Positions 8,646 to 17,230 of a stretch of 64,000 nt of DNA are shown here, piece by piece. Source of the stretch: Halodesulfurarchaeum sp. HSR-GB (GTDB lineage Archaea; Halobacteriota; Halobacteria; Halobacteriales; Halobacteriaceae); the NCBI RefSeq assembly GCF_031432215.1, contig NZ_JAVKGN010000001.1, positions 682,001-746,000 of the forward strand, in the 5' to 3' direction. Each line of letters opens with the position of its first letter. Positions within the stretch are counted from its first letter, which is position 1. A model generated the notes under the pieces. It was not told where the DNA came from. It saw only the letters and a list, made by a program, of their open reading frames with translations, and did not search any database. The position numbers were made by a program, and so were the translations under genes.

Positions 8646-10238
8646 TTATGTCTGCTGTTCATACCTGTTGCGAAGGTAAATCGCGAGGACGTTCATCGAG
8701 AGCATTACGACGAGCAGGGTGACGACGCCGGCCGGCGCGATGAGTTCCCTGAAGGCCGACTTCTGGTGGAACGACCAGTAGAAGACCTGCAGGGGCATCG
8801 CCGAGACCTGGCTCGCAAAGCCCGTGGGCGGCCGGAAGACCGTCGTCGCGGCCCCGATCATCAGGAGCGGGGCCGTCTCACCGATCGCCCGGCTCAGGGC
8901 CAGGATCGTCCCGGTGAGTACCCCCGGAACCGCCCGGGGGAGCACCACGTTCCGGATCGTCTGCCACCGGGTCGCGCCCATGCCGTAGGAGGCCTCTCGC
9001 ACCTCCTCCGGGACCGATCGGATGGCCTCCTGGGCGGAGATGATCACGATCGGGAGGATCAACAGGGAGAGTGTGAGCCCGGCCACCAGGACGATCCCCA
9101 TTCCCATCCCGATGAGGTTGACGAAGAGGCCCAGGCCCAGCAGGCCGTAGACGACGGAGGGCACGCCAGCCAGATTCGAGATGTTGACCCGGATGATCCG
9201 GGTTATCGTCCCGCCGAGCCCGGTCTGTGGGGCGTACTCCTCGAGATAGATGGCCGCGCCCACGCCCACCACGAAGGAGACCAGGGCCACGATGGTGATG
9301 ATGAACACCGACCCGACCATCGCGGGGAACAGCCCCGCGTCCTCGGGGATGGTCGAGGGCGCACTCGTGAGGAACTGCCAGTCGAGGACCGGGTCCGGGC
9401 CAGTTGCGCCGATGAGGTCACCCAGGGTAATACCGAGCCCAATCGCGAGCACGGCGACTACCGGGGCCAGCAGTCCGGGCCAGGCGCTGCGATCCGCCGC
9501 AAGCACGTGGCCGTAGTACCAGCCGACGGGCAAGACGGCGGCCACGTAGAGGATCACCGACGTGTCGGGGGTCACCCCGACCGTCGCCGGACCGACGAAA
9601 CTCGCCAGCACGCCGCCGAGTGCGGTCAGGCCGACGATCGTGGCCTGCCGCCGTCTGTCTCCGGTCGCCTCCCGCCAGGCGATTATCGCCCCGGCCGGGA
9701 CGACCAGTACCCACACGAGGCTGACCCAGGGATTCGGCTTGACCGGAAGCGCGGCGTCGACGAACACGCCGAGGACGAGTCCGATCACGCCGACGGCGGT
9801 CGCAAAGAGCGGCGCCCGAGTGTCCTCGCGGCTGGCGAAGTGGCCGTAGACCGCCACGGCGGGGAGCACGGCGACGGTGTAGTAGGTGAGCCAGTGGACC
9901 GGTTCGAAGACCAGAAAGAGGATGAAAAGCGCGCCGGCGAGGACGAGCCCACCCGGCGGGATGATCGTCGATCTGACTGCGATCCATCCGAGTTCGGGAC
10001 GGGTACGACGGATGTACGCCCCATACGCCAGGAGGGGTACCCCGAACCCGACGGCGGCACCGAGATACCAGCCCACGCTGGCCGCCGGGAGCCCGAAGGC
10101 GTCGACGACGACCATGAAGAGCAGCCAGGCGAGGACGAGGATCCCGAGCCACGAGGCCCCCTTCGCGAGCGCGGCGAAAACGCGCCCACGCAGTCGGCTC
10201 ACCCCGGCGAAGGCCGAGTCGGTGGATTGCTCGTCCAT
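8646..10238 (-). CDS. pstA: Phosphate ABC transporter permease PstA with long membrane N-terminal extension
   Basis: 530 residues, against about 280-300 for a typical bacterial PstA. The permease core lies in roughly the last 240 residues, with the binding-protein-dependent transport signature 'EASYGMGATRWQTIRNVV' (EAA loop) and then ALSRAIGETAPLL. The first 270 residues form about eight extra hydrophobic helices before the core. The extension is open and in frame throughout, so it is not a frameshift artefact. It follows pstC after 1 bp. The role of the extra domain is unknown. Confidence 0.95.
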   Translation of the reverse strand: MDEQSTDSAFAGVSRLRGRVFAALAKGASWLGILVLAWLLFMVVVDAFGLPAASVGWYLGAAVGFGVPLLAYGAYIRRTRPELGWIAVRSTIIPPGGLVLAGALFILFLVFEPVHWLTYYTVAVLPAVAVYGHFASREDTRAPLFATAVGVIGLVLGVFVDAALPVKPNPWVSLVWVLVVPAGAIIAWREATGDRRRQATIVGLTALGGVLASFVGPATVGVTPDTSVILYVAAVLPVGWYYGHVLAADRSAWPGLLAPVVAVLAIGLGITLGDLIGATGPDPVLDWQFLTSAPSTIPEDAGLFPAMVGSVFIITIVALVSFVVGVGAAIYLEEYAPQTGLGGTITRIIRVNISNLAGVPSVVYGLLGLGLFVNLIGMGMGIVLVAGLTLSLLILPIVIISAQEAIRSVPEEVREASYGMGATRWQTIRNVVLPRAVPGVLTGTILALSRAIGETAPLLMIGAATTVFRPPTGFASQVSAMPLQVFYWSFHQKSAFRELIAPAGVVTLLVVMLSMNVLAIYLRNRYEQQT

Positions 10239-10239
10239 T

Positions 10240-11214
10240 TCAGTATTCCTCCCGGTAGCGCTCCGAGATGATGTTGCTCACGACGTTCATGAGAAGTGTG
10301 ATGACAAACAGCGTCAGTCCGATCGCGAAGAGGCTGTTGTAGGCCAGTGTGCCGCCAGCGAGGTCGCTGTTGGCGATCTGGACCATCGCGGCGGTCATCG
10401 TCTGCCCGGAGCTGAGGAAGACCTCCCCGGGGTGGACGAATGGGATTCCAAGGCCCAGTACGTCCGCGTACCGCACCGTCGGAAGCGCGGGTTGCATTCC
10501 CATCGCCACCGTGACGATCATGGTCTCCCCGATCGCCCGCGAGATCGCGAGGATGTACGAGGAGACGATCCCCGAGGTCGCCGCGGGGACGATGATGTCC
10601 GTGGTGACTTCGTACTTCGTCGCCCCCATGCCGTAGCCGGCCCGCCGCAACGAGTCCGGAACGGCAGACATCGCGTCCTCGGAGATCGAGGAGACCATCG
10701 GGATCGTCATGATGCCGACCAAAAGCGAGGCTGAAAGGACGTTGAACGTCGAGACGCCCGGGAAGACGAATTCGATGACCGGGGTCACATAGACCAGGGC
10801 GAAAAAGCCATAGATCACCGTCGGAACGCCGGCGAGAATTTCGAGCAGCGGTTTGAGGATCGCCCGCGTCCGGGACGGCGCATACTCGCTCAGGTAGACC
10901 GCGGTGAGCGTGCCCACCGGAATCGCGATCAGGGCGGCGATCGCCGTGACGACGAGGGTGCCAAAGACCAGTGGCAACACCCCGAAGGAGACCGGTCGGA
11001 GACTCGGGCTCCAGTCCATTCCGGTCAGGAAGGCGATCACCGAGTACTCCGCGAAGAAGCCCACGGCGTCGATTAAAAGCGTCAGGATGATCGCGATGGT
11101 GGTAAGCACCGTCGCCGCCGCGAACGTGAAGAAGACGGCTTTGTAGAACCCTTCCCGGAGGGACTGGAAGCCCCGACTGCCGGCGAGGTCCGGGTCCTCG
11201 GAGTACTCTGTCAT
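10240..11214 (-). CDS. pstC: Phosphate ABC transporter permease PstC
   Basis: 324 residues with six membrane helices and the permease EAA loop (RRAGYGMGATKYEVTTDIIV) followed by ILAISRAIGETMIV. It pairs with PstA to form the channel across the cytoplasmic membrane. The large loop near WSPSLRPVSFGVLPL is typical of PstC. It lies 44 bp downstream of pstS and 1 bp upstream of pstA in a four-gene operon. Confidence 0.96.
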   Translation of the reverse strand: MTEYSEDPDLAGSRGFQSLREGFYKAVFFTFAAATVLTTIAIILTLLIDAVGFFAEYSVIAFLTGMDWSPSLRPVSFGVLPLVFGTLVVTAIAALIAIPVGTLTAVYLSEYAPSRTRAILKPLLEILAGVPTVIYGFFALVYVTPVIEFVFPGVSTFNVLSASLLVGIMTIPMVSSISEDAMSAVPDSLRRAGYGMGATKYEVTTDIIVPAATSGIVSSYILAISRAIGETMIVTVAMGMQPALPTVRYADVLGLGIPFVHPGEVFLSSGQTMTAAMVQIANSDLAGGTLAYNSLFAIGLTLFVITLLMNVVSNIISERYREEY

Positions 11215-11258
11215 TGATCGGTGTTAGATGCGGGTGGGAAAAATCCTAGTGATTCCGA

Positions 11259-12248
11259 TCAGCCGGCGTTCTCGATCGCCGTCTCGAGTGCCGCGAGCTG
11301 TTCATCGACCGCCGTCTCCGTGTTCGGCACGTAGCCGACCCGGTCGGCGACGAGTTCCTGTTTGCCGCTCTGCTCGACGTAGAAGCGGGCGAACTCGGCG
11401 ACGTGCTCCTCGGCGAGGGCTCCTTTCGCGGCGTAGGTGAAAAGCGGTCGGGAAAGTGGGGTATACTCCCCGTTCTTGGCAGTTTCGACGGACGGATCGA
11501 CACAGCCGTCGCCGCCATCGACGGCCAGCGCCTTCACGCTGTCCGGGTTGTTGTAGTAATACGAGAAGCCGAAGTACCCCACTGCGAACTCGCTGCCCTG
11601 GACGCCCTGGACGATGAGGTTGTCCTGTTCGGTCGGCTGGTAGTCTCCCGAGTGGTTGTACTCCTCGCCGAGAATCTCCTCGCGGAAGTAATCGAAGGTT
11701 CCGGAGGTGTCGGCGGGCCCGTATCGCTCGATGGTCTCGTCCGGCCAGTCCGAGTTGATCTCCTGCCAGGTGTCCGGTCCGTCGGCACTCCAGACCTGAC
11801 GGAGTTCCTCGACGGTTATACAATCGATCCACTCCGCCTCGTTGTTCACGACGACGGTCAGCGCGTCGGTCGCGACCCTGAGTTCGAGGGGCTCGATCCC
11901 GTTGTCCGCACACATGTCCTCCTCGGCGTCGGTGATCTGTCGGCTGGCGTTGTTGAACTGTGAACGGCCCCGGCTGAAGTGGTTCTCGAAGCCCCCGCCG
12001 GTCCCGGTGGACTTCACGGAGATGTCGACTTGGGGGTGATCTTTCATGAACTGCTCGGCGACCGCCTCGGCCAGCGGGAAGACCGTCGAGGAGCCGGAGA
12101 TCTCGATGTCTCCGGACAGCTCATCGGTGGTGGTTCCACCGTCGTTGTCGGTACTCGTACAGCCCGCGAGAACGGTTGCCCCGGCTGCGCCGGCACCGGC
12201 GATCATCCGGCGGCGAGTCAGTGTCGAACGCCCGTCGTCTCGTGCCAT
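11259..12248 (-). CDS. pstS: Phosphate-binding lipoprotein PstS
   Basis: 329 residues. A twin-Arg signal (TRRRM, 11-15) and lipobox VLAGC (Cys30) indicate Tat export and lipid anchoring. The mature protein carries phosphate-binding features: SGSSTVFPLAEAVAE near the start, then STGTGGGFENHFSRG, and later DTSGTFDYFREEIL. I chose ATG 12248 instead of the in-frame GTG at 12266 because a TATA element lies 26 bp upstream of the ATG. First gene of pstSCAB; phosphate limitation is the expected trigger, but I could not recognise a specific operator. Confidence 0.95.
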   Translation of the reverse strand: MARDDGRSTLTRRRMIAGAGAAGATVLAGCTSTDNDGGTTTDELSGDIEISGSSTVFPLAEAVAEQFMKDHPQVDISVKSTGTGGGFENHFSRGRSQFNNASRQITDAEEDMCADNGIEPLELRVATDALTVVVNNEAEWIDCITVEELRQVWSADGPDTWQEINSDWPDETIERYGPADTSGTFDYFREEILGEEYNHSGDYQPTEQDNLIVQGVQGSEFAVGYFGFSYYYNNPDSVKALAVDGGDGCVDPSVETAKNGEYTPLSRPLFTYAAKGALAEEHVAEFARFYVEQSGKQELVADRVGYVPNTETAVDEQLAALETAIENAG

Positions 12249-12270
12249 CAACCGAAGGAAGTCCACCCGT

Positions 12271-12278
12271 AAATAAAG
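12271..12278 (-). promoter_or_regulatory. TATA box of the pstSCAB operon
   Basis: CTTTATTT on the minus strand is centred about 26 bp before the pstS ATG, giving a leaderless mRNA. The AT-rich sequence beyond it (12285-12310, with tatatagatag) may hold upstream activator sites. Confidence 0.55.
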
Positions 12279-12333
12279 AGTCTGCTATGTGGTCTATATA
12301 GATAGGTATACCCACGGGACGCCGTCCCAGGGT

Positions 12334-13020
12334 TCAAGACTGGGCGTTCGTACACCGTGCAGCCGTGGCCTTAACGGTCGCGACGACCGGCCTGCCGGGT
12401 TCGAGTCCGAGTCGCTGCCGGCTCTTCTCGGTGACCAGCGCCGCGAGGGGCGTCGCCGCGCCCACGTCCACGTTCACCTGGTGGACTCGCTCGCCGGTGG
12501 TGATCGACTCGACGGTCCCCTCGAAGCGGTTGCGCGCGCTGGTGCCACCGGCTGCTGGCGCGTCACTCGGTGCGTGTAAGGTTACGGCGTCGGCCCGAAT
12601 GCCCACGGCGACCTCCTCGACGCCGGGGGGAACCAGGGCGCTCAGCGGCCCTGCCTCGGTCTCGACGACCGCGATCTCGCCGCTTCGCGATTCGACTCGG
12701 CCCTCGATGACAGTCTCCGTGACCTCGGCGACGGCCGTGAAGGCAGTTTCCAATCGCTCGAATCTGGCGAGCAGGGTCGCGCCGGCCTCCGTCACCTGGC
12801 TGCCGCCGCCACCGGCCCCACCCCGGGTCCGCTCGACGAGCGTGCCAAAGGCCGATTCGAGTTCGCCCAGCCGCTTTTGCGCCCGGGAGTACGAGCGCCC
12901 AAGGGTCGAGGCCGCCCGGTTCAGCGACCCTGTCTCCCTGATGGCCTTCAGGAGCGCGGCGTCACGCGCCGTGAAGGTCACCTCCCCCTCGCGCAACTGG
13001 GCCTCGAAACTCGGGTCCAT
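12334..13020 (-). CDS. ModE-like molybdate/tungstate-responsive transcriptional regulator
   Basis: 228 residues. The N-terminal winged helix (about 8-75) has the ModE/LysR-type pattern '[20 protein letters not shown]' with a turn rich in Gly ([11 protein letters not shown]). Two TOBE/Mop-type oxyanion-binding segments follow (about 95-150 and 165-225), the second ending near [14 protein letters not shown] 13020 is chosen because homology and promoter spacing fit; the open frame further upstream runs across the divergent promoter. It faces tupA across 58 bp and probably controls that operon in response to molybdate or tungstate. Confidence 0.85.
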   Translation of the reverse strand: MDPSFEAQLREGEVTFTARDAALLKAIRETGSLNRAASTLGRSYSRAQKRLGELESAFGTLVERTRGGAGGGGSQVTEAGATLLARFERLETAFTAVAEVTETVIEGRVESRSGEIAVVETEAGPLSALVPPGVEEVAVGIRADAVTLHAPSDAPAAGGTSARNRFEGTVESITTGERVHQVNVDVGAATPLAALVTEKSRQRLGLEPGRPVVATVKATAARCTNAQS

Positions 13021-13045
13021 GGACGACCTTTGGCCCGGGCGAGGA

Positions 13046-13093
13046 AAACTATTATGTCGGAGTGGGCATAACGGGGATATGTCTATGCCGACA
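13046..13093. promoter_or_regulatory. Shared modE/tupA promoter with inverted repeats
   Basis: The AT-rich core AAAACTATTATGTC (13046-13059) sits about 28 bp from both divergent starts and could serve as TATA on either strand. To its right lie the inverted pairs TGTCGG (13055-13060) / CCGACA (13088-13093) and GGCATA (13065-13070) / TATGCC (13084-13089). The inner pair flanks the tupA start codon. This is a plausible operator for the ModE-like regulator; its identity is inference. Confidence 0.45.
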
Positions 13094-14032
13094 CAACGAC
13101 GGCGGGAGTTCCTCGCCGCCCTCGGGGCCGGCGCAGTGGCCGGCCTCGCTGGCTGTTCGTCCGTGGGCGGGACTGCCGGCGGGACGAAGCCCACTGCGGA
13201 GGGGACAGAGCCGGGGGTCGTCGGGGACAAGCTCACGCTCACGACGACCACGAGCACCTACGACACCGGCCTTCTCGACGAACTCAACGCCCCGTTCGAG
13301 GACATGTACGGCGTCACCGTCGACGCGGTCGCCCAGGGCACGGGTGCGGCCCTGGAGACTGCACGCGCCGGCGACTCGGACGTGGTGATGGTCCATGCCC
13401 GCTCGCTCGAAGACGAGTTCATGGATGCCGGCTACGGGGTCAATCGCCGGGACCTGATGTTCAACGACTTCGTGATCGTCGGGCCCGGCGACGATCCGGC
13501 TGGGATCGAGGGGGCGGACTCGGCGACGGCGGGGTTCGCGGCGATCGCCGACGCCGAGGCCACGTTTCTCTCACGGGGGGACAACTCGGGGACCCACACC
13601 AAGGAACTCGCGATCTGGGATGCGGCCGGGGTCGAACCCGCGGGCGAGTGGTACCTCGAAACCGGCCAGGGGATGGGTGAGGTCCTCATGATGGCCACCG
13701 AGCAGGGCGGCTACACGCTCGCCGACCGGGGGACGTTCCTCTCGATGACGGAGGACATCGACCTCTCGATTCTGGTACAGGGGCCGATCGAGGGCGGGCC
13801 CGAACGCCTCGCGAACCCCTATGGCGTGCTGGCCGTCAATCCGGCGGTCCACGACAACGTCAACTACGATCTGGCGATGGCCTACATCGGGTATCTCACC
13901 AGCCCGGCCGCCCAGGAGACGATCGCGAACTACGAGCGAAACGGCAAACAGCTGTTCTACCCCGAGGCGCTCTCCGAGGAACCGAACTACGAGCAGTACG
14001 TTCCCGAAGGTTGGAGTAGTTCAAGCGAATAA
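13079..14032 (+). CDS. tupA: Tungstate ABC transporter substrate-binding lipoprotein TupA
   Basis: 317 residues. The Tat signal QRRREFL and lipobox LAGC (Cys26) predict export and lipid anchoring. The mature start has the TupA hallmark [15 protein letters not shown] (about 57-70), and later [12 protein letters not shown] and [11 protein letters not shown] typical of oxyanion binders of this family. TupA prefers tungstate; molybdate cannot be excluded. ATG 13079 fits a leaderless start about 28 bp after the AT-rich core; an ATG at 13085 is an alternative. First gene of tupABC. Confidence 0.92.
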   Translation: MSMPTQRRREFLAALGAGAVAGLAGCSSVGGTAGGTKPTAEGTEPGVVGDKLTLTTTTSTYDTGLLDELNAPFEDMYGVTVDAVAQGTGAALETARAGDSDVVMVHARSLEDEFMDAGYGVNRRDLMFNDFVIVGPGDDPAGIEGADSATAGFAAIADAEATFLSRGDNSGTHTKELAIWDAAGVEPAGEWYLETGQGMGEVLMMATEQGGYTLADRGTFLSMTEDIDLSILVQGPIEGGPERLANPYGVLAVNPAVHDNVNYDLAMAYIGYLTSPAAQETIANYERNGKQLFYPEALSEEPNYEQYVPEGWSSSSE

Positions 14033-14044
14033 CCTGGACAATCG

Positions 14045-14752
14045 ATGGTGGCTCCCGAGTTCGTCTCGCTGGCGTTCGATTTCCCCTTCGAGACGGTCTA
14101 TATCACGAGCATCATTCGGGTCTCGCTCTACGTGAGTGTGCTCGCGGTGTTGATCAGCACGCTCGTGAGTCTCCCCGTGGCCTTCGCCATGGGCTTCTCG
14201 GAGTTCCGCGGGAAGCAGTTTGCCACCTCGATCATCAACACCGGGATGGGATTCCCGAGCGTGGTCGTCGGCCTGCTCGTGCTGCTCATGCTCTCGAATC
14301 AGGGGCCACTCGGCGAGTTGGATCTCGTATTCACCAAGGAGGCCATGATCATGTCCCAGTTTATCCTCGCGGCCCCGCCGATCATGGCGATCAGTCTCGC
14401 CTCGATCACGAGCGTGGAGAACCGGGTCCGGGACGCCGGCCTCGTCCTCGGTGGGACCCGTCTCGACGTGGCGCTTCTCACGTTGAAAGAGGCCCGGAAC
14501 GGGATCGCGACGGCCATTCTGGCGGGTTTCGGCCGGGCCATCAGCGAAGTCGGGTCCGTGCTCATCGTCGGCGGGAACATCGCCGGGGCCGATGGCGTCT
14601 CCCGGACCCGGACCCTGACGACGGCCATTCGGCTGGAGGCCAGACAGGGCCGCTACGATACGGCGATCGTGCTGGGCGTCATTCTGGTCGTGCTGGTGTT
14701 GCTCGTGAACGCGATCGTCATTCGACTGGGCGGCCAGGAGGGACTACGATGA
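14045..14752 (+). CDS. tupB: Tungstate ABC transporter permease TupB
   Basis: 235 residues with about five or six membrane helices. The permease EAA loop is seen as '[19 protein letters not shown]', followed by [19 protein letters not shown], typical of molybdate/tungstate-type permeases. It starts 12 bp after tupA and overlaps tupC by 4 bp (ATGA), so the three genes form one operon. Confidence 0.93.
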   Translation: MVAPEFVSLAFDFPFETVYITSIIRVSLYVSVLAVLISTLVSLPVAFAMGFSEFRGKQFATSIINTGMGFPSVVVGLLVLLMLSNQGPLGELDLVFTKEAMIMSQFILAAPPIMAISLASITSVENRVRDAGLVLGGTRLDVALLTLKEARNGIATAILAGFGRAISEVGSVLIVGGNIAGADGVSRTRTLTTAIRLEARQGRYDTAIVLGVILVVLVLLVNAIVIRLGGQEGLR

Positions 14753-15516
14753 CACTCGCTGCCCGCGATCTCGCGTTCGCCCACGACACCGAACCGGTGC
14801 TCTCGGGACTCTCGCTGTCGGTCGATCCCGGCGAGGTCGTCTCCATCATCGGGCCCTCTGGAGTCGGGAAGACCACGTTGCTTCGTCTACTCGCGCTCCG
14901 GGAGCGCCCGGACGCGGGGGCCGTGTTCGTCGACGGCGAGTCCGCCTGGACGGTCGAGGAATCGGCTCGGCTGGGGTTGCGCCGACAGATCGGGATGGTC
15001 TTCCAGGAGGCCACGCTCTTTGACACCTCCGTCGCCCGGAACGTGGAGTACGGGCTCCGAGTCCGCCGATCCTGGGCCGATCGACTGGCCGGCGAACTCC
15101 GCGCGCTGGTGCAGTCAAACGGCACGCCGGCGGTGGTCACCGACGCACTGGACGTCGTCGACCTCGACGACCGGCTTCACGAACCGGCCCAGTCTCTCTC
15201 GGGTGGTGAGGCCCAGCGGGTCTCCTTCGCCCGGGCGATCGCCTACGATCCGTCGGTGCTACTGCTCGACGAGCCGACCTCGGATCTGGACCCTCGCAAC
15301 ACGGCGCTGATCGAGGAGGCGGTTGCGGAGGCCAGCGACCGGGGTATCGGCGTGGTGATCGCCACCCACGACATGCACCAGGCAAAGCGGGTCGCCGACC
15401 GGGTCGGGGTCTTGCTCGACGGGACGATCACCGAGATCGGGCCGACCGAGTCGGTCTTCGAGTCCCCTGCGGACCCCCGGACCGAACGGTTCATCTCGGG
15501 CGAGTTGGTCTACTGA
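14749..15516 (+). CDS. tupC: Tungstate ABC transporter ATP-binding protein TupC
   Basis: 255 residues with a complete ABC ATPase set: Walker [11 protein letters not shown]-loop VFQEATLFD, signature [14 protein letters not shown], and Walker [14 protein letters not shown] followed by the switch His in ATHDMHQ. It lacks a C-terminal TOBE/Mop domain, in keeping with TupC rather than ModC. Its start overlaps the tupB stop (ATGA). A phosphate-transporter PstB is the nearest look-alike, but the operon context favours tungstate. Confidence 0.92.
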   Translation: MTLAARDLAFAHDTEPVLSGLSLSVDPGEVVSIIGPSGVGKTTLLRLLALRERPDAGAVFVDGESAWTVEESARLGLRRQIGMVFQEATLFDTSVARNVEYGLRVRRSWADRLAGELRALVQSNGTPAVVTDALDVVDLDDRLHEPAQSLSGGEAQRVSFARAIAYDPSVLLLDEPTSDLDPRNTALIEEAVAEASDRGIGVVIATHDMHQAKRVADRVGVLLDGTITEIGPTESVFESPADPRTERFISGELVY

Positions 15517-15584
15517 GCGAAATTCGCCCGAATTCGGGACAACGGTCAGGCGGGTCTAAGTTCGTCGCCCGCGTTGGACCGGGT

Positions 15585-16352
15585 ATGCAACGTCGATCCT
15601 TCATCGCGACCCTCGGTGCCGGAGCCATCGCGTCCCTCGCCGGCTGTCAGACCGCCGTCGGCTCGGTCGCACTGCCCTCGGTCCCCGACGATGCCCTGGA
15701 TTCGGGTGGCTGGGAGCAACTGGAGCAGACCAAAGACGAGACGGTCATCGAGGAGGCGTACGGTCCGGTGACCGTCGAGGCAGTCGCCTCGTCGGTGACC
15801 TACACCGACGCCGCGCTTCGTGAGCAGGTCCGGGCGGACACGCTCTCGACTGTCGAGACGGACCTCGCGCTCTTCTCGGCCACCCGGATCGACATGGCGC
15901 CGTCGGTTGACGAACTCGGCCCGGTCAGGTCGGAGGTCAAAAAGCAGATTCGGGCGGCCGCGATCGAGGAACTCCGGGCGCAGATGGACGCCGCCGGGAT
16001 CACGAACGTCGAGGAGACTGGCACTGGGACGATCGAAGTCGCCAGTGGCACGACCGCCGAGATGACCGAACTCACGGGTTCCTACCCCGTCGAAGACATG
16101 AAATTCCCGGTCAGCGAGGACACCGCGATCACCATCGAGGGCGGCGACCTGGCCGTAGACGCGGTGCTCGCGGTCTGGTCGGCGAACGGGAACTACCTCG
16201 TGGCCGGCGGGGCCTACCCGGCCGAGAACTTCACTCGCGAGACGGACACGTCCCTGACAGATGCGATCTCGGTCAGCGTCGATATCGATCTGGGGCTCAC
16301 GCCCGATGCGTACCGCGAGGAACTACGCGCCCTGATCGCTGGCGTCAGCTGA
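15585..16352 (+). CDS. Haloarchaeal Tat lipoprotein, DUF6517-like
   Basis: 255 residues. MQRRSFIATL and the lipobox SLAGC (Cys21) mark a Tat-exported lipoprotein. The mature part is rich in Glu/Asp and beta-strand patterns with no enzyme motif. From memory it resembles haloarchaeal DUF6517 proteins. A TATA-like TCTAAG at about 15555-15560 lies about 27 bp before the ATG, so it has its own promoter after tupC. It converges on the NTPase gene; the two stops share the palindrome TCAGCTGA (16345-16352). Function unknown. Confidence 0.75.
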   Translation: MQRRSFIATLGAGAIASLAGCQTAVGSVALPSVPDDALDSGGWEQLEQTKDETVIEEAYGPVTVEAVASSVTYTDAALREQVRADTLSTVETDLALFSATRIDMAPSVDELGPVRSEVKKQIRAAAIEELRAQMDAAGITNVEETGTGTIEVASGTTAEMTELTGSYPVEDMKFPVSEDTAITIEGGDLAVDAVLAVWSANGNYLVAGGAYPAENFTRETDTSLTDAISVSVDIDLGLTPDAYREELRALIAGVS

Positions 16353-16893
16353 TCGGCTGAGCCTCCAGCCAGTCCGCGAGCTTCGAGAGCGCTCGCGCGC
16401 GGTGGGAAATATCGTTTTTCTCGTCCATCGAGAGCTCCGCGAAGGTCCGACCCTCGTACTCGAAGATCGGGTCGTAGCCGAAGCCACCCTCGCCACGGGG
16501 GGCGACGAGCCGCCCCTCGACAGTCCCCTCGAAGACCTCGACGCGGTCGCCATCCGCGTAGGCGATCGCGCTGGTGAACGCCGCGTGCCGGTCCGCCAGT
16601 TCGGACGCCAGCGACCAGACCCGCTCGATCCCGAGCGTGTCGTCCACGTAGGCGGCATAGGGTCCAGGAAAGCCGTCCAGCCCGCGGATCGAGAAGCCCG
16701 TGTCGTCGACGATCACGGGCCCCTCGCCATCGGCCTTCTCGTAGGCCTCCTCGGCGCCACGGGCCGCGACCTGCGCGACCTCGGCAGCCTGGACCTCGAC
16801 GTAGTCGTAATCGACCTGTTCGACCGCCATCGGGGCCAGGTGGGCCTGTGCCTCGGCGGCCTTCTCGGCGTTGGTCGTCACGAAACGCAGCAT
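16345..16893 (-). CDS. Non-canonical purine NTP pyrophosphatase (RdgB/HAM1 family)
   Basis: A 182-residue cytoplasmic house-cleaning enzyme that hydrolyses ITP/dITP and XTP to the monophosphates, keeping deaminated purines out of nucleic acids. Family motifs are all present: FVTTNAEKAAE at the start (the usual 'TxNxxK' site), VDDTGF, GEGGFGYDPIF and SHRARAL near the C terminus. Length is normal. It starts about 40 bp before the DUF5808-like gene stop on the same strand. Confidence 0.93.
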   Translation of the reverse strand: MLRFVTTNAEKAAEAQAHLAPMAVEQVDYDYVEVQAAEVAQVAARGAEEAYEKADGEGPVIVDDTGFSIRGLDGFPGPYAAYVDDTLGIERVWSLASELADRHAAFTSAIAYADGDRVEVFEGTVEGRLVAPRGEGGFGYDPIFEYEGRTFAELSMDEKNDISHRARALSKLADWLEAQPIS

Positions 16894-16931
16894 ACCCGCC
16901 AGTCGGCTGGCGGCGAAAAAGTGTTCCCGGT

Positions 16932-17189
16932 TTACTCCTCGATGACGACGTCAACCGCTTCCTCGGTTTCTTCCTCGCCCTTTCGCTCCTGGAAGACGAG
17001 CGCGGCGGCCACGCCCAGCACCAGCCAGGACCGCCAGTTCGCGAGGTTCAGCGTGTAGCCGATGCCAAACGGCGTCTCCGCGATCATACCCTTTCCCGGC
17101 TGCCAGTAGGCCGAAAGCAGGCGCTTCAGGCTCGGGCGTTCGAAGTTGTACGGGATACCGAAGATCTTCCCGGAGGCTTCCTGGGTCAT
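16932..17189 (-). CDS. Small DUF5808-like protein with one membrane helix
   Basis: 85 residues. The conserved first half reads FGIPYNFERPSLKRL, then PFGIGYTLNLANWRSW, the pattern I associate with DUF5808. A hydrophobic segment (about 58-70, WLVLGVAAALVF) and an acidic tail follow. Probably membrane-attached; function unknown. It lies between the NTPase and the Kae1-Bud32 gene, all on the minus strand. Confidence 0.75.
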   Translation of the reverse strand: MTQEASGKIFGIPYNFERPSLKRLLSAYWQPGKGMIAETPFGIGYTLNLANWRSWLVLGVAAALVFQERKGEEETEEAVDVVIEE

Positions 17190-17230
17190 AAGTTAGCTGA
17201 CGGCCGCGTCGGGCAAAACTGTTGTGGCGA

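Noticed and set aside
8766-10271. A 501-codon plus-strand frame opposite pstA
   Set aside because: It is an antisense shadow of pstA: composition is dominated by Arg, Gly, Asp and His, with no recognisable domain, while pstA has clear permease motifs.
12365-13078. An N-terminal extension of TupA covering the modE gene
   Set aside because: The extension is antisense to the regulator and lacks a signal peptide; the Tat signal and promoter put the start at 13079.
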